Source of the DNA: Clostridiales bacterium
Lineage (GTDB): Bacteria; Bacillota; Clostridia; Christensenellales; UBA3700
DNA length: 6,799 nucleotides
Direction of reading: 5' to 3'
NCBI GenBank assembly: GCA_014799645.1
Contig: JAAVHQ010000006.1
Coordinates: 4,116 to 10,914 of the forward strand
Below, one piece after another: positions 1 through 5,819 of the stretch. How positions within the stretch are numbered: the first letter of the stretch is position 1; each line of letters starts with the position of its first letter. The notes under the pieces are model-generated. The model saw only the letters and a list, made by a program, of their open reading frames with translations. It was not told where the DNA came from and made no database searches. Made by a program: the position numbers and the translations under genes.

Positions 1-1785
1 ATAGGCGAGGCGCTTTCAATGGGCAAGCACTCTTTGAAAGTGTATCAAGGTAAAAACGAACAAGGTATGGCGCAGGTCGCTACTGCGTACGCAAAGCAAA
101 ACAACAGACGCAAGATTTTGCCGTGCGTATCGTCGATTGGACCGGGCGCGGCGAATATGGTCACTGCCGCAGGAACTGCAACTGCAAATAATATTCCTTT
201 GTTGCTGTTTATGGGCGATACTTTCGCTACCCGTCAGCCTGACCCCGTATTGCAACAGATAGAGCAACCGTATAGCGCGCTTGTCACGACGAACGACGCT
301 TTCAAGGCGGTGACGAGATATTTTGACAGAGTGACAAGACCCGAAATGCTTATGAGCGCGTTGCTCAATGCAATCAGAGTATTGCTTGACCCTGCGCACA
401 CTGGAGCGGTCGCAATCGCTATGCCGCAAGACGTGCAAGGTGAGTGCTACGATTTCCCGATAGATTTCTTTAAGAAAAGAGTCAATAGAATTACAAGACC
501 TACGCCAGTTGAGGAAGAACTTCAAGATTTGGCAAATGAAATCAAAAAGAGCAAAAAACCATTGCTCATCGTGGGCGGCGGCGTAAAGTATAGCGAAGCG
601 GGCGAGACTGTCGCTAAGTTTTGTGAAAAACACAATATACCTTTCTGCGAAACGCAAGCGGGCAAGACGGCAATCAAGTCGTCGCATCCGCTCAACGTCG
701 GAGGTCTTGGCGTAACTGGCAACAGTAGCGCAAATACGCTCGCAAAAGACTGCGATTTGATAATAGCGGTAGGCACGAGATTTACCGATTTCACAACCGC
801 GTCAAAGTCGCTTTATGCCGACAAGAAAGTAATCACGCTCAATATGTCCGACATCCATGCGTCGAAACTCGACGCCGTCAAAGCTATCGGCGACGCTAAG
901 GCGGGAATTATCGCTTTGGACGCGCTTTTGGACGGATACAAGAGCGGATATAAAGACGAAATAGCAAAGGCAAAATCCGATTGGGATAAGGAAATGGATA
1001 GACTTACTCATATCACAATCGGCAAGGGTTATAATCCCGAGATTGACGCTCATATGCCTGACGTCGTAGACAACTTCATTAAGGCGCACGGCGAGGCTAT
1101 GGCGCAGACGACGGCTATCGGCGTAATCAGAGAGTGCATACCCAAAGACGCTATTATAGTAGGTTCGGCAGGTAGTTTGCCGGGCGATTTGCAAAGAATG
1201 TGGACGAGCGATTGCAAGGACAGTTACAATATGGAATACGGATATTCCTGTATGGGTTATGAAATTGCTGGTTGCTTGGGAAGTAAAATGGCTATGCCGA
1301 ATCAAGAGGTATACGCAATGGTCGGCGACGGAAGTTATTTGATGTTGCATACCGAGATGATTACCGCTCTTCAAGAGGGGATAAAAATGAACGTGCTTCT
1401 CTTTGACAACGCGTCGTTTGGCTGTATCAACAATCTTCAAATGGATCAAGGCGTAGACGCTTTGTGTACCGAGTTGCGTTACCGCGAGGGAGATAAACCG
1501 ATACGCGAAGGCAAGTTTATGAATATCGACTACGCTATGAGCGCGCGAGGTTACGGCTTTGTGACCTATACCGCTCGCAACGAGCAAGAGTTGAGAGAAG
1601 CGATTGCCGACTCTCTTAAACAGACGACTTCCACGCTTATCGACATCAAGGTATTGCCGAAGTCTATGACGCACGGCTACGACGGCTGGTGGAACGTAGG
1701 TTGCACGCAAAATCCTCGCTCGCAAAGAGGTAAGTCGGCGTTAGCCAACAAAGAAAAAATGCTTGAAAAAGCAAGAAAATATTGA
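1..1785 (+). CDS. iolD: 3D-(3,5/4)-trihydroxycyclohexane-1,2-dione hydrolase (IolD), 5'-partial
   Basis: This is a thiamine-diphosphate (ThDP) enzyme that opens the ring of trihydroxycyclohexane-1,2-dione to 5-deoxy-glucuronate, the third step of cytosolic myo-inositol breakdown. The frame is open from base 1 (first residues IGEALSMGKH), so the gene enters from the left. The 594 visible codons compare with about 640 for the family, so roughly 45-50 N-terminal residues are missing. The ATG at 19 is internal. Numbering from base 1, the pyrimidine-domain block YQGKNEQGM holds the catalytic ThDP glutamate at residue 20, followed by SSIGPGAANM and ATRQPDPVLQQ. The C-terminal ThDP/Mg signature is GDG at 442-444, 25 residues, then N470, within EYGYSCMGYE...LLFDNASFGCINNLQMD. 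The ending LPKSMTHGYDGWW is typical of IolD. It ends 16 bases before iolE in the same operon. The family assignment rests on recalled homologues and is very secure. Confidence 0.96.
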   Translation: MGEALSMGKHSLKVYQGKNEQGMAQVATAYAKQNNRRKILPCVSSIGPGAANMVTAAGTATANNIPLLLFMGDTFATRQPDPVLQQIEQPYSALVTTNDAFKAVTRYFDRVTRPEMLMSALLNAIRVLLDPAHTGAVAIAMPQDVQGECYDFPIDFFKKRVNRITRPTPVEEELQDLANEIKKSKKPLLIVGGGVKYSEAGETVAKFCEKHNIPFCETQAGKTAIKSSHPLNVGGLGVTGNSSANTLAKDCDLIIAVGTRFTDFTTASKSLYADKKVITLNMSDIHASKLDAVKAIGDAKAGIIALDALLDGYKSGYKDEIAKAKSDWDKEMDRLTHITIGKGYNPEIDAHMPDVVDNFIKAHGEAMAQTTAIGVIRECIPKDAIIVGSAGSLPGDLQRMWTSDCKDSYNMEYGYSCMGYEIAGCLGSKMAMPNQEVYAMVGDGSYLMLHTEMITALQEGIKMNVLLFDNASFGCINNLQMDQGVDALCTELRYREGDKPIREGKFMNIDYAMSARGYGFVTYTARNEQELREAIADSLKQTTSTLIDIKVLPKSMTHGYDGWWNVGCTQNPRSQRGKSALANKEKMLEKARKY

Positions 1786-1791
1786 TATATT

Positions 1792-1797
1792 AGGTGG
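1792..1797 (+). promoter_or_regulatory. Ribosome binding site of iolE
   Basis: AGGTGG, one base away from consensus AGGAGG, lies four bases before the ATG at 1802. It decides the iolE start. An in-frame TTG at 1763 would add 13 residues (KKQENIDILGGF) overlapping the end of iolD, but it has no such site and would make the protein longer than the family. Confidence 0.75.
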
Positions 1798-1801
1798 ATT
1801 T

Positions 1802-2695
1802 ATGGACAAGAACAAAATTAAACTCGGTATCGCTCCAATCGCGTGGACGAATGACGATATGCCCGATTTGGGAGCGGAAAACACATTCGAGCAGTGCGTA
1901 AGCGAAATGGCTTTGGCGGGCTTCGTAGGTTGCGAAGTGGGCAACAAATACCCAAAAGACGTCGCTACGCTCAAAAAGGCTTTGGAATTGAGAGGATTGA
2001 GCATTGCAAATCAATGGTTTTCATCATTCGTACTCACAAAGCCAATGGAAGAAGTAGAAAAGGAATTTATCGCTCAATGTAATTTCCTCAAAGCTATGGG
2101 CGCAAAGACAATCGGCGCGTCAGAGCAAAGTTACAGCATACAAGGACAGATGAACACACCTGTCTTCGACAACAAATACGTAATGAACGACGGCGAGTGG
2201 GAAAAGTTCGCAAAGGGAATGAACAGGCTCGGCGAGATTGCAAACTCGATGGGAATAAATCTCGTATTCCATCACCACATGGGCACGGTCGTTCAAACTG
2301 CCGAAGAAGTGGACAGAATGATGGAAATGACCGACGCTGACAAATTCTCGCTTTTGTTCGACAGCGGACATTTGGCGTACTGCGGACAAGATTATTTGTC
2401 GGTATTGAAGAAGCACGCCGACAGAGTAAAGCACGTCCACCTCAAAGACATACGTCCCGAAATAGTAGCGAAAGTCAAGTCGCAAAAACTATCTTTCTTG
2501 CAAGGCGTGAGAGAGGGAGCGTTCACAGTCCCGGGCGACGGCTGTATCGACTTTGCGCCGATATTCGAGATATTGGAAAAGAGCGGTTATCAAGGTTGGA
2601 TGATCGTCGAGGCGGAACAAGACCCTGCCAAGGCAAATCCGCTTGAATACGCTATTAAAGCAAGAAAATACATTGCCCAAACGGCAAAATTATAA
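1802..2695 (+). CDS. iolE: myo-inosose-2 dehydratase (IolE)
   Basis: IolE removes water from 2-keto-myo-inositol (scyllo-inosose) to give 3D-trihydroxycyclohexane-1,2-dione, the substrate of IolD just upstream. It acts in the cytosol and needs a divalent metal. The 297-residue product has the length known for Bacillus IolE. It is a xylose-isomerase-like TIM barrel: N-terminal strand KLGIAPIAWTNDDMPDLG (residues 7-24), FVGCEVGNKYP (41-51), then the metal/substrate strands LVFHHHMGTVV (154-164), LLFDSGHLAYCGQD (184-197) and VKHVHLKDIRP (209-219), and the late GWMIVEAEQDP (265-274). The HHH at 157-159, D187/H190 and H213 are likely metal-site or active-site residues by analogy with the fold. The start at 1802 is chosen for its ribosome binding site and family length. 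It sits 16 bases after iolD and 30 before iolA, consistent with one transcript. No irregularities were seen. Confidence 0.96.
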   Translation: MDKNKIKLGIAPIAWTNDDMPDLGAENTFEQCVSEMALAGFVGCEVGNKYPKDVATLKKALELRGLSIANQWFSSFVLTKPMEEVEKEFIAQCNFLKAMGAKTIGASEQSYSIQGQMNTPVFDNKYVMNDGEWEKFAKGMNRLGEIANSMGINLVFHHHMGTVVQTAEEVDRMMEMTDADKFSLLFDSGHLAYCGQDYLSVLKKHADRVKHVHLKDIRPEIVAKVKSQKLSFLQGVREGAFTVPGDGCIDFAPIFEILEKSGYQGWMIVEAEQDPAKANPLEYAIKARKYIAQTAKL

Positions 2696-2712
2696 TAAGG
2701 ATATATACCAAA

Positions 2713-2718
2713 AAGGAG
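2713..2718 (+). promoter_or_regulatory. Ribosome binding site of iolA
   Basis: AAGGAG, a near-perfect Shine-Dalgarno core, lies seven bases before the ATG at 2726. It is the strongest ribosome binding site among the iol genes here. The 30-base iolE-iolA spacer shows no hairpin or terminator. Confidence 0.8.
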
Positions 2719-2725
2719 AAATATT

Positions 2726-4234
2726 ATGGCAGTAAAGACACTAGGATATTTTACGAACAACCAATTCGTACAATCTACTACGGATAAGTATTATCCGGTA
2801 TTCAATCCGTCCACGGGCGAGCAGATTGCTCAAATGCCTCGTTGTACTACGGCAGAAGTAAGCAAGGTAATCGACAACGCTCACGAAGCGTACAAGAAGT
2901 GGTCGAAAGTACCTGTAATCAAGAGAGTTCAAATTCTCTACAAGGTCAGAGATTTGCTTATCGAGCACATGGACGAGTTGACTGAACTTTGCGCTACCGA
3001 GCACGGTAAGAACTGGGAAGAGAGCAAAGGCGATATACTCAAAGCAAAAGAAGGTACGGAACTTGCTTGTTCAATGCCGTCGCTTCTTCAAGGCGAAAGT
3101 CTTATGGACGCTTCGACGGGATACGACACAGTACTTTATAGAGAATCAATGGGCGTATTCGTAGGTATTGCGCCGTTCAATTTCCCTGCAATGATTCCTA
3201 TGGGTTGGATGGCTCCCGTATGTATCGCGTGCGGTAACGCAATCGTATTGAAAGTCGCAGGCGCTACGCCGATGACGTCGCTCAGAATTGCGGAACTCTA
3301 TAAAGAGGCAGGACTTCCCGACGGCGTAATCAATATCGTAAGTTGCGATAGAAACGACACTCAAGAACTTATTTCCAACGATAAGGTAGTGGGTATCACC
3401 TTCGTAGGTTCGACTACTGTCGGCAGATATATTTACGAGACGGCAGCCAAGTACGGCAAGAGAGTACAGTGTCTTTGCGAGGCTAAGAACCATGCGCTCG
3501 TGCTTGAAGACGCCGCGCTTGACAGAACAGCGGCAGGTATCATCAACGCTTCGTACGGTTGCGCAGGCGAGAGATGTATGGCTTTGCCTGTAATCGTAGC
3601 GCAAGAGAGCATAGCGGATAAACTCGTTGCAAAACTTGTTGAACTTGCAAAGAAAGTAAAAGTCGGTCCTGCGTACGACAAGACTACGAACTTAGGACCT
3701 GTATACAGCGCAGAGCATAAGCAAAGCGTAATGAATTGGATACAAAAAGGTATTGACGAGGGCGCAAAGGTCGTGCTCGACGGTAGAAACGTAAAAGTCA
3801 AGGGCTATGAAAACGGCTTCTATCTCGCGCCGACGATTTTGGACAACGTAACTCCCGAAATGACCGTCGGTCAAAGAGAAATTTTCGGACCTGTACTTTG
3901 CGTCAAGAGAGTAAAGACTTTTGAAGAAGGCTTAGAGGTAATGAACGCAAATCCGTTCGCAAACGGCTCTGTAATCTATACGCAAAACGGTTACTACGCA
4001 AGAGAGTTCGTACGTTACACGCATGGCGGTATGGTCGGCGTAAACGTAGGTATTCCAGTACCGGTAGGCGTATTCTCCTTCACTGGTCACAAGTACTCCT
4101 TCTTCGGCGACTTGCACTGTCTCGGTCGTGATAGCTTCAAGTTCTATACGGACAGCAAGACGGTTACGACGCACTGGTTTGACGAGCACGAGGCGAAATC
4201 GACGAAAGTCTCCACATGGGACGGCACTATTTAG
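2726..4234 (+). CDS. iolA: CoA-acylating (methyl)malonate-semialdehyde dehydrogenase (IolA/MmsA)
   Basis: IolA oxidises malonate semialdehyde with NAD+ and CoA to acetyl-CoA and CO2, the last step of inositol catabolism; the same family also handles methylmalonate semialdehyde. The 502-residue product is an aldehyde dehydrogenase: FNPSTGE (26-32), substrate/cofactor loop APFNFPAMIPMGWM (149-162), Rossmann part ITFVGSTTVG (224-233), catalytic Cys284 in GCAGERCMA, EIFGPVLCVKRV, and the C-terminal GVNVGIPVPVGVFSFTGHKYSFFGDLH. The arginine before the cysteine and the AKNH block mark the CoA-dependent semialdehyde group. The usual ALDH glutamate in ELGGK is absent, as expected for this subfamily; the local sequence is QCLCEAKNHALVLED. 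LKVAGATP replaces the common LKPSE-TP. Both variants fit what I recall of clostridial IolA. It is slightly longer than Bacillus IolA (487) because of a polar tail. Its stop codon lies inside the left arm of the downstream inverted repeat. Confidence 0.95.
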   Translation: MAVKTLGYFTNNQFVQSTTDKYYPVFNPSTGEQIAQMPRCTTAEVSKVIDNAHEAYKKWSKVPVIKRVQILYKVRDLLIEHMDELTELCATEHGKNWEESKGDILKAKEGTELACSMPSLLQGESLMDASTGYDTVLYRESMGVFVGIAPFNFPAMIPMGWMAPVCIACGNAIVLKVAGATPMTSLRIAELYKEAGLPDGVINIVSCDRNDTQELISNDKVVGITFVGSTTVGRYIYETAAKYGKRVQCLCEAKNHALVLEDAALDRTAAGIINASYGCAGERCMALPVIVAQESIADKLVAKLVELAKKVKVGPAYDKTTNLGPVYSAEHKQSVMNWIQKGIDEGAKVVLDGRNVKVKGYENGFYLAPTILDNVTPEMTVGQREIFGPVLCVKRVKTFEEGLEVMNANPFANGSVIYTQNGYYAREFVRYTHGGMVGVNVGIPVPVGVFSFTGHKYSFFGDLHCLGRDSFKFYTDSKTVTTHWFDEHEAKSTKVSTWDGTI

Positions 4235-4328
4235 GCGACCGCATATAGCGGCGCGCCTTCCGCTTGATTGTCGGGACGACCTCGGGGTCACGTACGGGAA
4301 GTACGCTCACCACTCGGTCGCCCTAAAT
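4229..4328. repeat. GC-rich structured element: 13/14-base inverted repeat enclosing three hairpins
   Basis: The left arm ATTTAGGCGACCG (4229-4241) and right arm CGGTCGCCCTAAAT (4315-4328) are reverse complements apart from one bulged G. The left arm contains the iolA stop codon. Between them are three short hairpins: AGCGG/CCGCT (4247-4251 with 4260-4264, enclosing most of the palindrome GGCGCGCC), GACC-tcgg-GGTC (4278-4289) and CGTAC-gggaa-GTACG (4291-4305). Bases 4235-4328 are about 63% GC (59 of 94 by hand count), unlike the AT-rich spacers elsewhere. As RNA it would form a multi-branched structure. No U-tract follows, so it is not an ordinary terminator. It could be an interspersed palindromic repeat, an mRNA-stabilising or processing element separating iolA from iolG, or a regulatory RNA. 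No known family is recognised. Confidence 0.6.
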
Positions 4329-4339
4329 AAAACGAAAAA

Positions 4340-4397
4340 GTCCAATTCGGACAATTTCGCGAGGCGAAATGCACACCACTCTCTGCGGTCGCGTGTG
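4340..4397. repeat. Cluster of three further hairpins in the iolA-iolG spacer
   Basis: Three consecutive inverted repeats are visible: GTCC-aattc-GGAC (4340-4352), the perfect seven-base-pair stem ATTTCGC-gag-GCGAAAT (4354-4370), and CACAC...GTGTG (4372-4376 with 4393-4397). The third encloses a partial repeat of the preceding element: CACCACTC then GGTCGC occurs at 4308-4315 and 4316-4321, and again at 4374-4381 and 4387-4392 with five extra bases between the blocks. With the element at 4229-4328, these explain most of the 204-base gap between iolA and iolG. The final 40 bases before iolG are AT-rich leader with a ribosome binding site (AGAGG, 4428-4432). Confidence 0.5.
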
Positions 4398-4438
4398 GGT
4401 TCGTGTAAAAATTGAAATTACAAATATAGAGGTATAAT

Positions 4439-5449
4439 ATGATTAAAATAGGAATTATCGGCGCAGGACGTATAGGAAAAGTACACTGCGAATCTATTAT
4501 GTGTTACGTCAAGGGGGCGACTGTAAAGAGCGTTGCCGACCCGTTTATGAATGACGAAACGGAAAAGTGGCTCAAAGGTATGGGCGTGGAAAAGACAATG
4601 AAGGACTACCACGAAATCCTTAACGACAAGGAAATCGACGCAGTGCTAATTTGTTCGTCCACAGACACTCACGCGCCAATATCTATCGAGGCTATCAAGG
4701 CGGGCAAGCACGTGTTCTGCGAAAAGCCTGTTGACCACGATATTGCAAAAATCAACGAAGTTAAGGCTGCGCTTGCAAATAGCAAAGTCAAGTATCAAGT
4801 AGGCTTCAACCGTCGTTTTGACCACAACTTTATGGCTGTAAGAGAGGCGGTTAAGCAAGGTAAAATCGGCGCATTGAACGTCCTCAAGATTTGTTCGAGA
4901 GACCCTGGCGCGCCACCCGTATCTTACATAAAGGTTAGCGGCGGTATCTTCCTTGATATGACGATTCACGACTTTGATATGGTAAGATATTTGTCGGGCG
5001 AAGAAGTCGAGAGCGTATTCGCTATGGGCGGAGTAATGGTCGACAAGGCTATCGGCGAAGCTGGAGATATCGACACGGCGGTCATCACGCTAAGACTTAA
5101 AAGCGGAGCATTGGCAGTCATCGACAACTGCCGTAGAGCGACTTATGGCTACGACCAAAGAGCGGAAGCGTTCGGCGAACTCGGTCAAGTTGCTATTTCC
5201 AACGATTGCGAGTCCAACGCAGTGCTTTCCAACGCTGACGGCGTGACCGCTGAAAAGCCGTTACTCTTCTTCTTGGAAAGATATATGCAAGCGTACGTAA
5301 ACGAAATCAATCAGTTCGTAGATTGTATCGTTAACGACAAGCCTGTTCCAGTAAGCATTGAGGACGGTTTGCAAGCGGTCGTAATCGGCAGAGCGGCAAA
5401 GAAGTCTTTGGACGAGGGCAGACCCGTTGCGCTTTCTGAAATCAAATAA
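4439..5449 (+). CDS. iolG: myo-inositol 2-dehydrogenase (IolG)
   Basis: IolG oxidises myo-inositol to scyllo-inosose with NAD+, the entry reaction of the pathway in the cytosol, supplying IolE. The 336-residue product belongs to the Gfo/Idh/MocA family: N-terminal Rossmann motif GIIGAGRIGKVH (5-16), SSTDTHAP (73-80), CEKPVD (94-99) with catalytic Lys96, then the C-terminal alpha/beta domain SRDPGAPP (153-160) and GGIFLDMTIHDFDMVRYL (168-185), giving the catalytic Asp173 and His177. These align with Lys97, Asp172 and His176 of Bacillus IolG as I recall them, favouring IolG over the related scyllo-inositol dehydrogenases, though substrate range cannot be proven from sequence. The start has AGAGG (4428-4432) six bases upstream. 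It follows iolA after the structured spacer and is closed by a strong terminator, so it is probably the last gene of the operon; the spacer may make its level differ from that of iolDEA. Confidence 0.94.
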   Translation: MIKIGIIGAGRIGKVHCESIMCYVKGATVKSVADPFMNDETEKWLKGMGVEKTMKDYHEILNDKEIDAVLICSSTDTHAPISIEAIKAGKHVFCEKPVDHDIAKINEVKAALANSKVKYQVGFNRRFDHNFMAVREAVKQGKIGALNVLKICSRDPGAPPVSYIKVSGGIFLDMTIHDFDMVRYLSGEEVESVFAMGGVMVDKAIGEAGDIDTAVITLRLKSGALAVIDNCRRATYGYDQRAEAFGELGQVAISNDCESNAVLSNADGVTAEKPLLFFLERYMQAYVNEINQFVDCIVNDKPVPVSIEDGLQAVVIGRAAKKSLDEGRPVALSEIK

Positions 5450-5479
5450 GTGTAAAATAAGAACAAATAAAAACTTTAT

Positions 5480-5512
5480 AAATGCTACTTGCTAATTGCG
5501 AGTAGCATTTTT
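5480..5512 (+). terminator. Rho-independent terminator of the iol operon
   Basis: AAATGCTACT (5480-5489) pairs perfectly with AGTAGCATTT (5501-5510). The stem extends inwards by a T-G wobble and two G-C pairs to a five-base loop (5493-5497), and the descending arm runs into five T residues (5508-5512). It begins 30 bases after the iolG stop. The inverted structure also lies just past the stop of the - strand repressor gene (5517), but its reverse-strand T-tract is poor, so it mainly serves the + strand. Confidence 0.9.
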
Positions 5513-5516
5513 ATAA

Positions 5517-5726
5517 TTATTTGAAAAATATGTCATTAGGAGTAATCTCTAAAATATCGCAAATGGCAAATATCTGTTCATAGTTGAGTTGAAATACGCC
5601 GTTTTCAAAACGAGAATATTGCTGTTGTGTCATATGCAAAAAATCAGCTACTTGACTTTGAGTGTATTTCATAGCCTTTCTTGCCAATTTAATATTGTTA
5701 CCAACAACTTTTGAAATATCCATCAT
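5517..5726 (-). CDS. Small XRE-family helix-turn-helix repressor
   Basis: This 69-residue protein is essentially one HTH_3/Cro-C1 domain, with no sensor or oligomerisation domain. Residues NNIKLARKAMKYTQSQVADFL (10-30) form helices 1-2, with TQSQVADFL leading the turn. The recognition helix is in MTQQQYSRFENG (32-43), followed by YEQIFAICDILEITPNDIF (49-67), the classic C-terminal helices of the fold. It should bind DNA as a dimer, and two matching dyads lie directly upstream, so it probably represses itself and the divergent zinc-ribbon gene. Two ATGs in tandem (5726 and 5723) are possible starts. Neither has a purine-rich ribosome binding site, and a -10-like TATGAT lies close enough that the mRNA could be leaderless. 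The gene is AT-rich compared with the iol genes. No partner toxin or phage gene is seen, and its physiological target is unknown. Confidence 0.88.
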   Translation of the reverse strand: MMDISKVVGNNIKLARKAMKYTQSQVADFLHMTQQQYSRFENGVFQLNYEQIFAICDILEITPNDIFFK

Positions 5727-5732
5727 TATTTT

Positions 5733-5751
5733 TATATCATAAAATGATGTA
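5733..5751. promoter_or_regulatory. Operator O2 beside the repressor start
   Basis: TATATCA-taaaa-TGATGTA is a dyad with seven-base half-sites and a five-base spacer, one base different from the perfect site O1. It ends seven bases from the repressor ATG and covers the best -10 candidate for that gene (TATGAT on the - strand, 5736-5741). This suggests autoregulation by the XRE protein. Confidence 0.6.
5736..5741 (-). promoter_or_regulatory. Candidate -10 of the repressor gene (possible leaderless transcript)
   Basis: On the - strand this reads TATGAT, a 5/6 match to TATAAT. A start about seven bases downstream would fall near 5728-5729, only two or three bases before the ATG at 5726. No convincing -35 is seen at 17 bases, and a weak TTAAGT lies at 15. 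Operator O2 covers it. Confidence 0.3.
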
Positions 5752-5758
5752 AAAATAC

Positions 5759-5787
5759 TTAATATACATCACAAAATGATGTATTAT
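5759..5787 (+). promoter_or_regulatory. Candidate sigma-A-type promoter of the zinc-ribbon gene
   Basis: TTAATA (5759-5764, 4/6 match to TTGACA) and TATTAT (5782-5787, 5/6 match to TATAAT) are separated by exactly 17 bases. Transcription would start near 5794, about 25 bases before the ATG at 5820. The operator O1 occupies the spacer, so bound repressor would block polymerase. The region is very AT-rich, so chance matches are possible. Confidence 0.45.
5764..5784. promoter_or_regulatory. Operator O1 within the zinc-ribbon gene promoter
   Basis: ATACATCA-caaaa-TGATGTAT is a perfect eight-base inverted repeat with a five-base A-rich spacer. It has the same half-site and spacing as O2, and its centre (5774) is 32 bases from that of O2 (5742), about three helical turns. 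It fills the gap between the candidate -35 and -10 of the zinc-ribbon gene. It is a likely binding site for the adjacent XRE repressor. Confidence 0.7.
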
Positions 5788-5807
5788 ATAAGTGTTATTA
5801 TTACAAA

Positions 5808-5813
5808 TGAGGT
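5808..5813 (+). promoter_or_regulatory. Ribosome binding site of the zinc-ribbon gene
   Basis: TGAGGT, with a GAGG core, lies six bases before the ATG at 5820. It selects the 59-codon frame starting there over an overlapping open frame beginning at 5836, which has no such site. Confidence 0.65.
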
Positions 5814-5819
5814 AAAATT

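Noticed and set aside
16..687. A long - strand open frame (223 codons) opposite iolD.
   Set aside because: It is antisense to strongly conserved IolD sequence, has no recognisable domain, and is a by-product of that gene's codon use. The same applies to the other antisense frames over iolD, iolE, iolA and iolG.
1763..1801. An upstream TTG start for iolE overlapping iolD.
   Set aside because: The ATG at 1802 has a clear AGGTGG and gives 297 residues, the family's length; the extra 13 residues are not conserved-looking.
4229..4328. The inverted-repeat element as a transposon remnant with terminal inverted repeats.
   Set aside because: No target-site duplication is visible outside the arms and there is no coding trace inside. 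A structured repeat or RNA element explains it better.
4128..4415. A + strand open frame running from the end of iolA across the structured spacer.
   Set aside because: It overlaps conserved IolA codons in another frame and translates an Arg-rich product through inverted repeats, with no domain or ribosome binding site.
4412..4438. TTGAAA (4412-4417) and a perfect TATAAT (4433-4438) just before iolG look like a promoter.
   Set aside because: The spacing is only 15 bases and the -10 abuts the ATG, so transcription would start inside iolG, downstream of its good ribosome binding site. The TATAAT is more likely AT-rich leader sequence.
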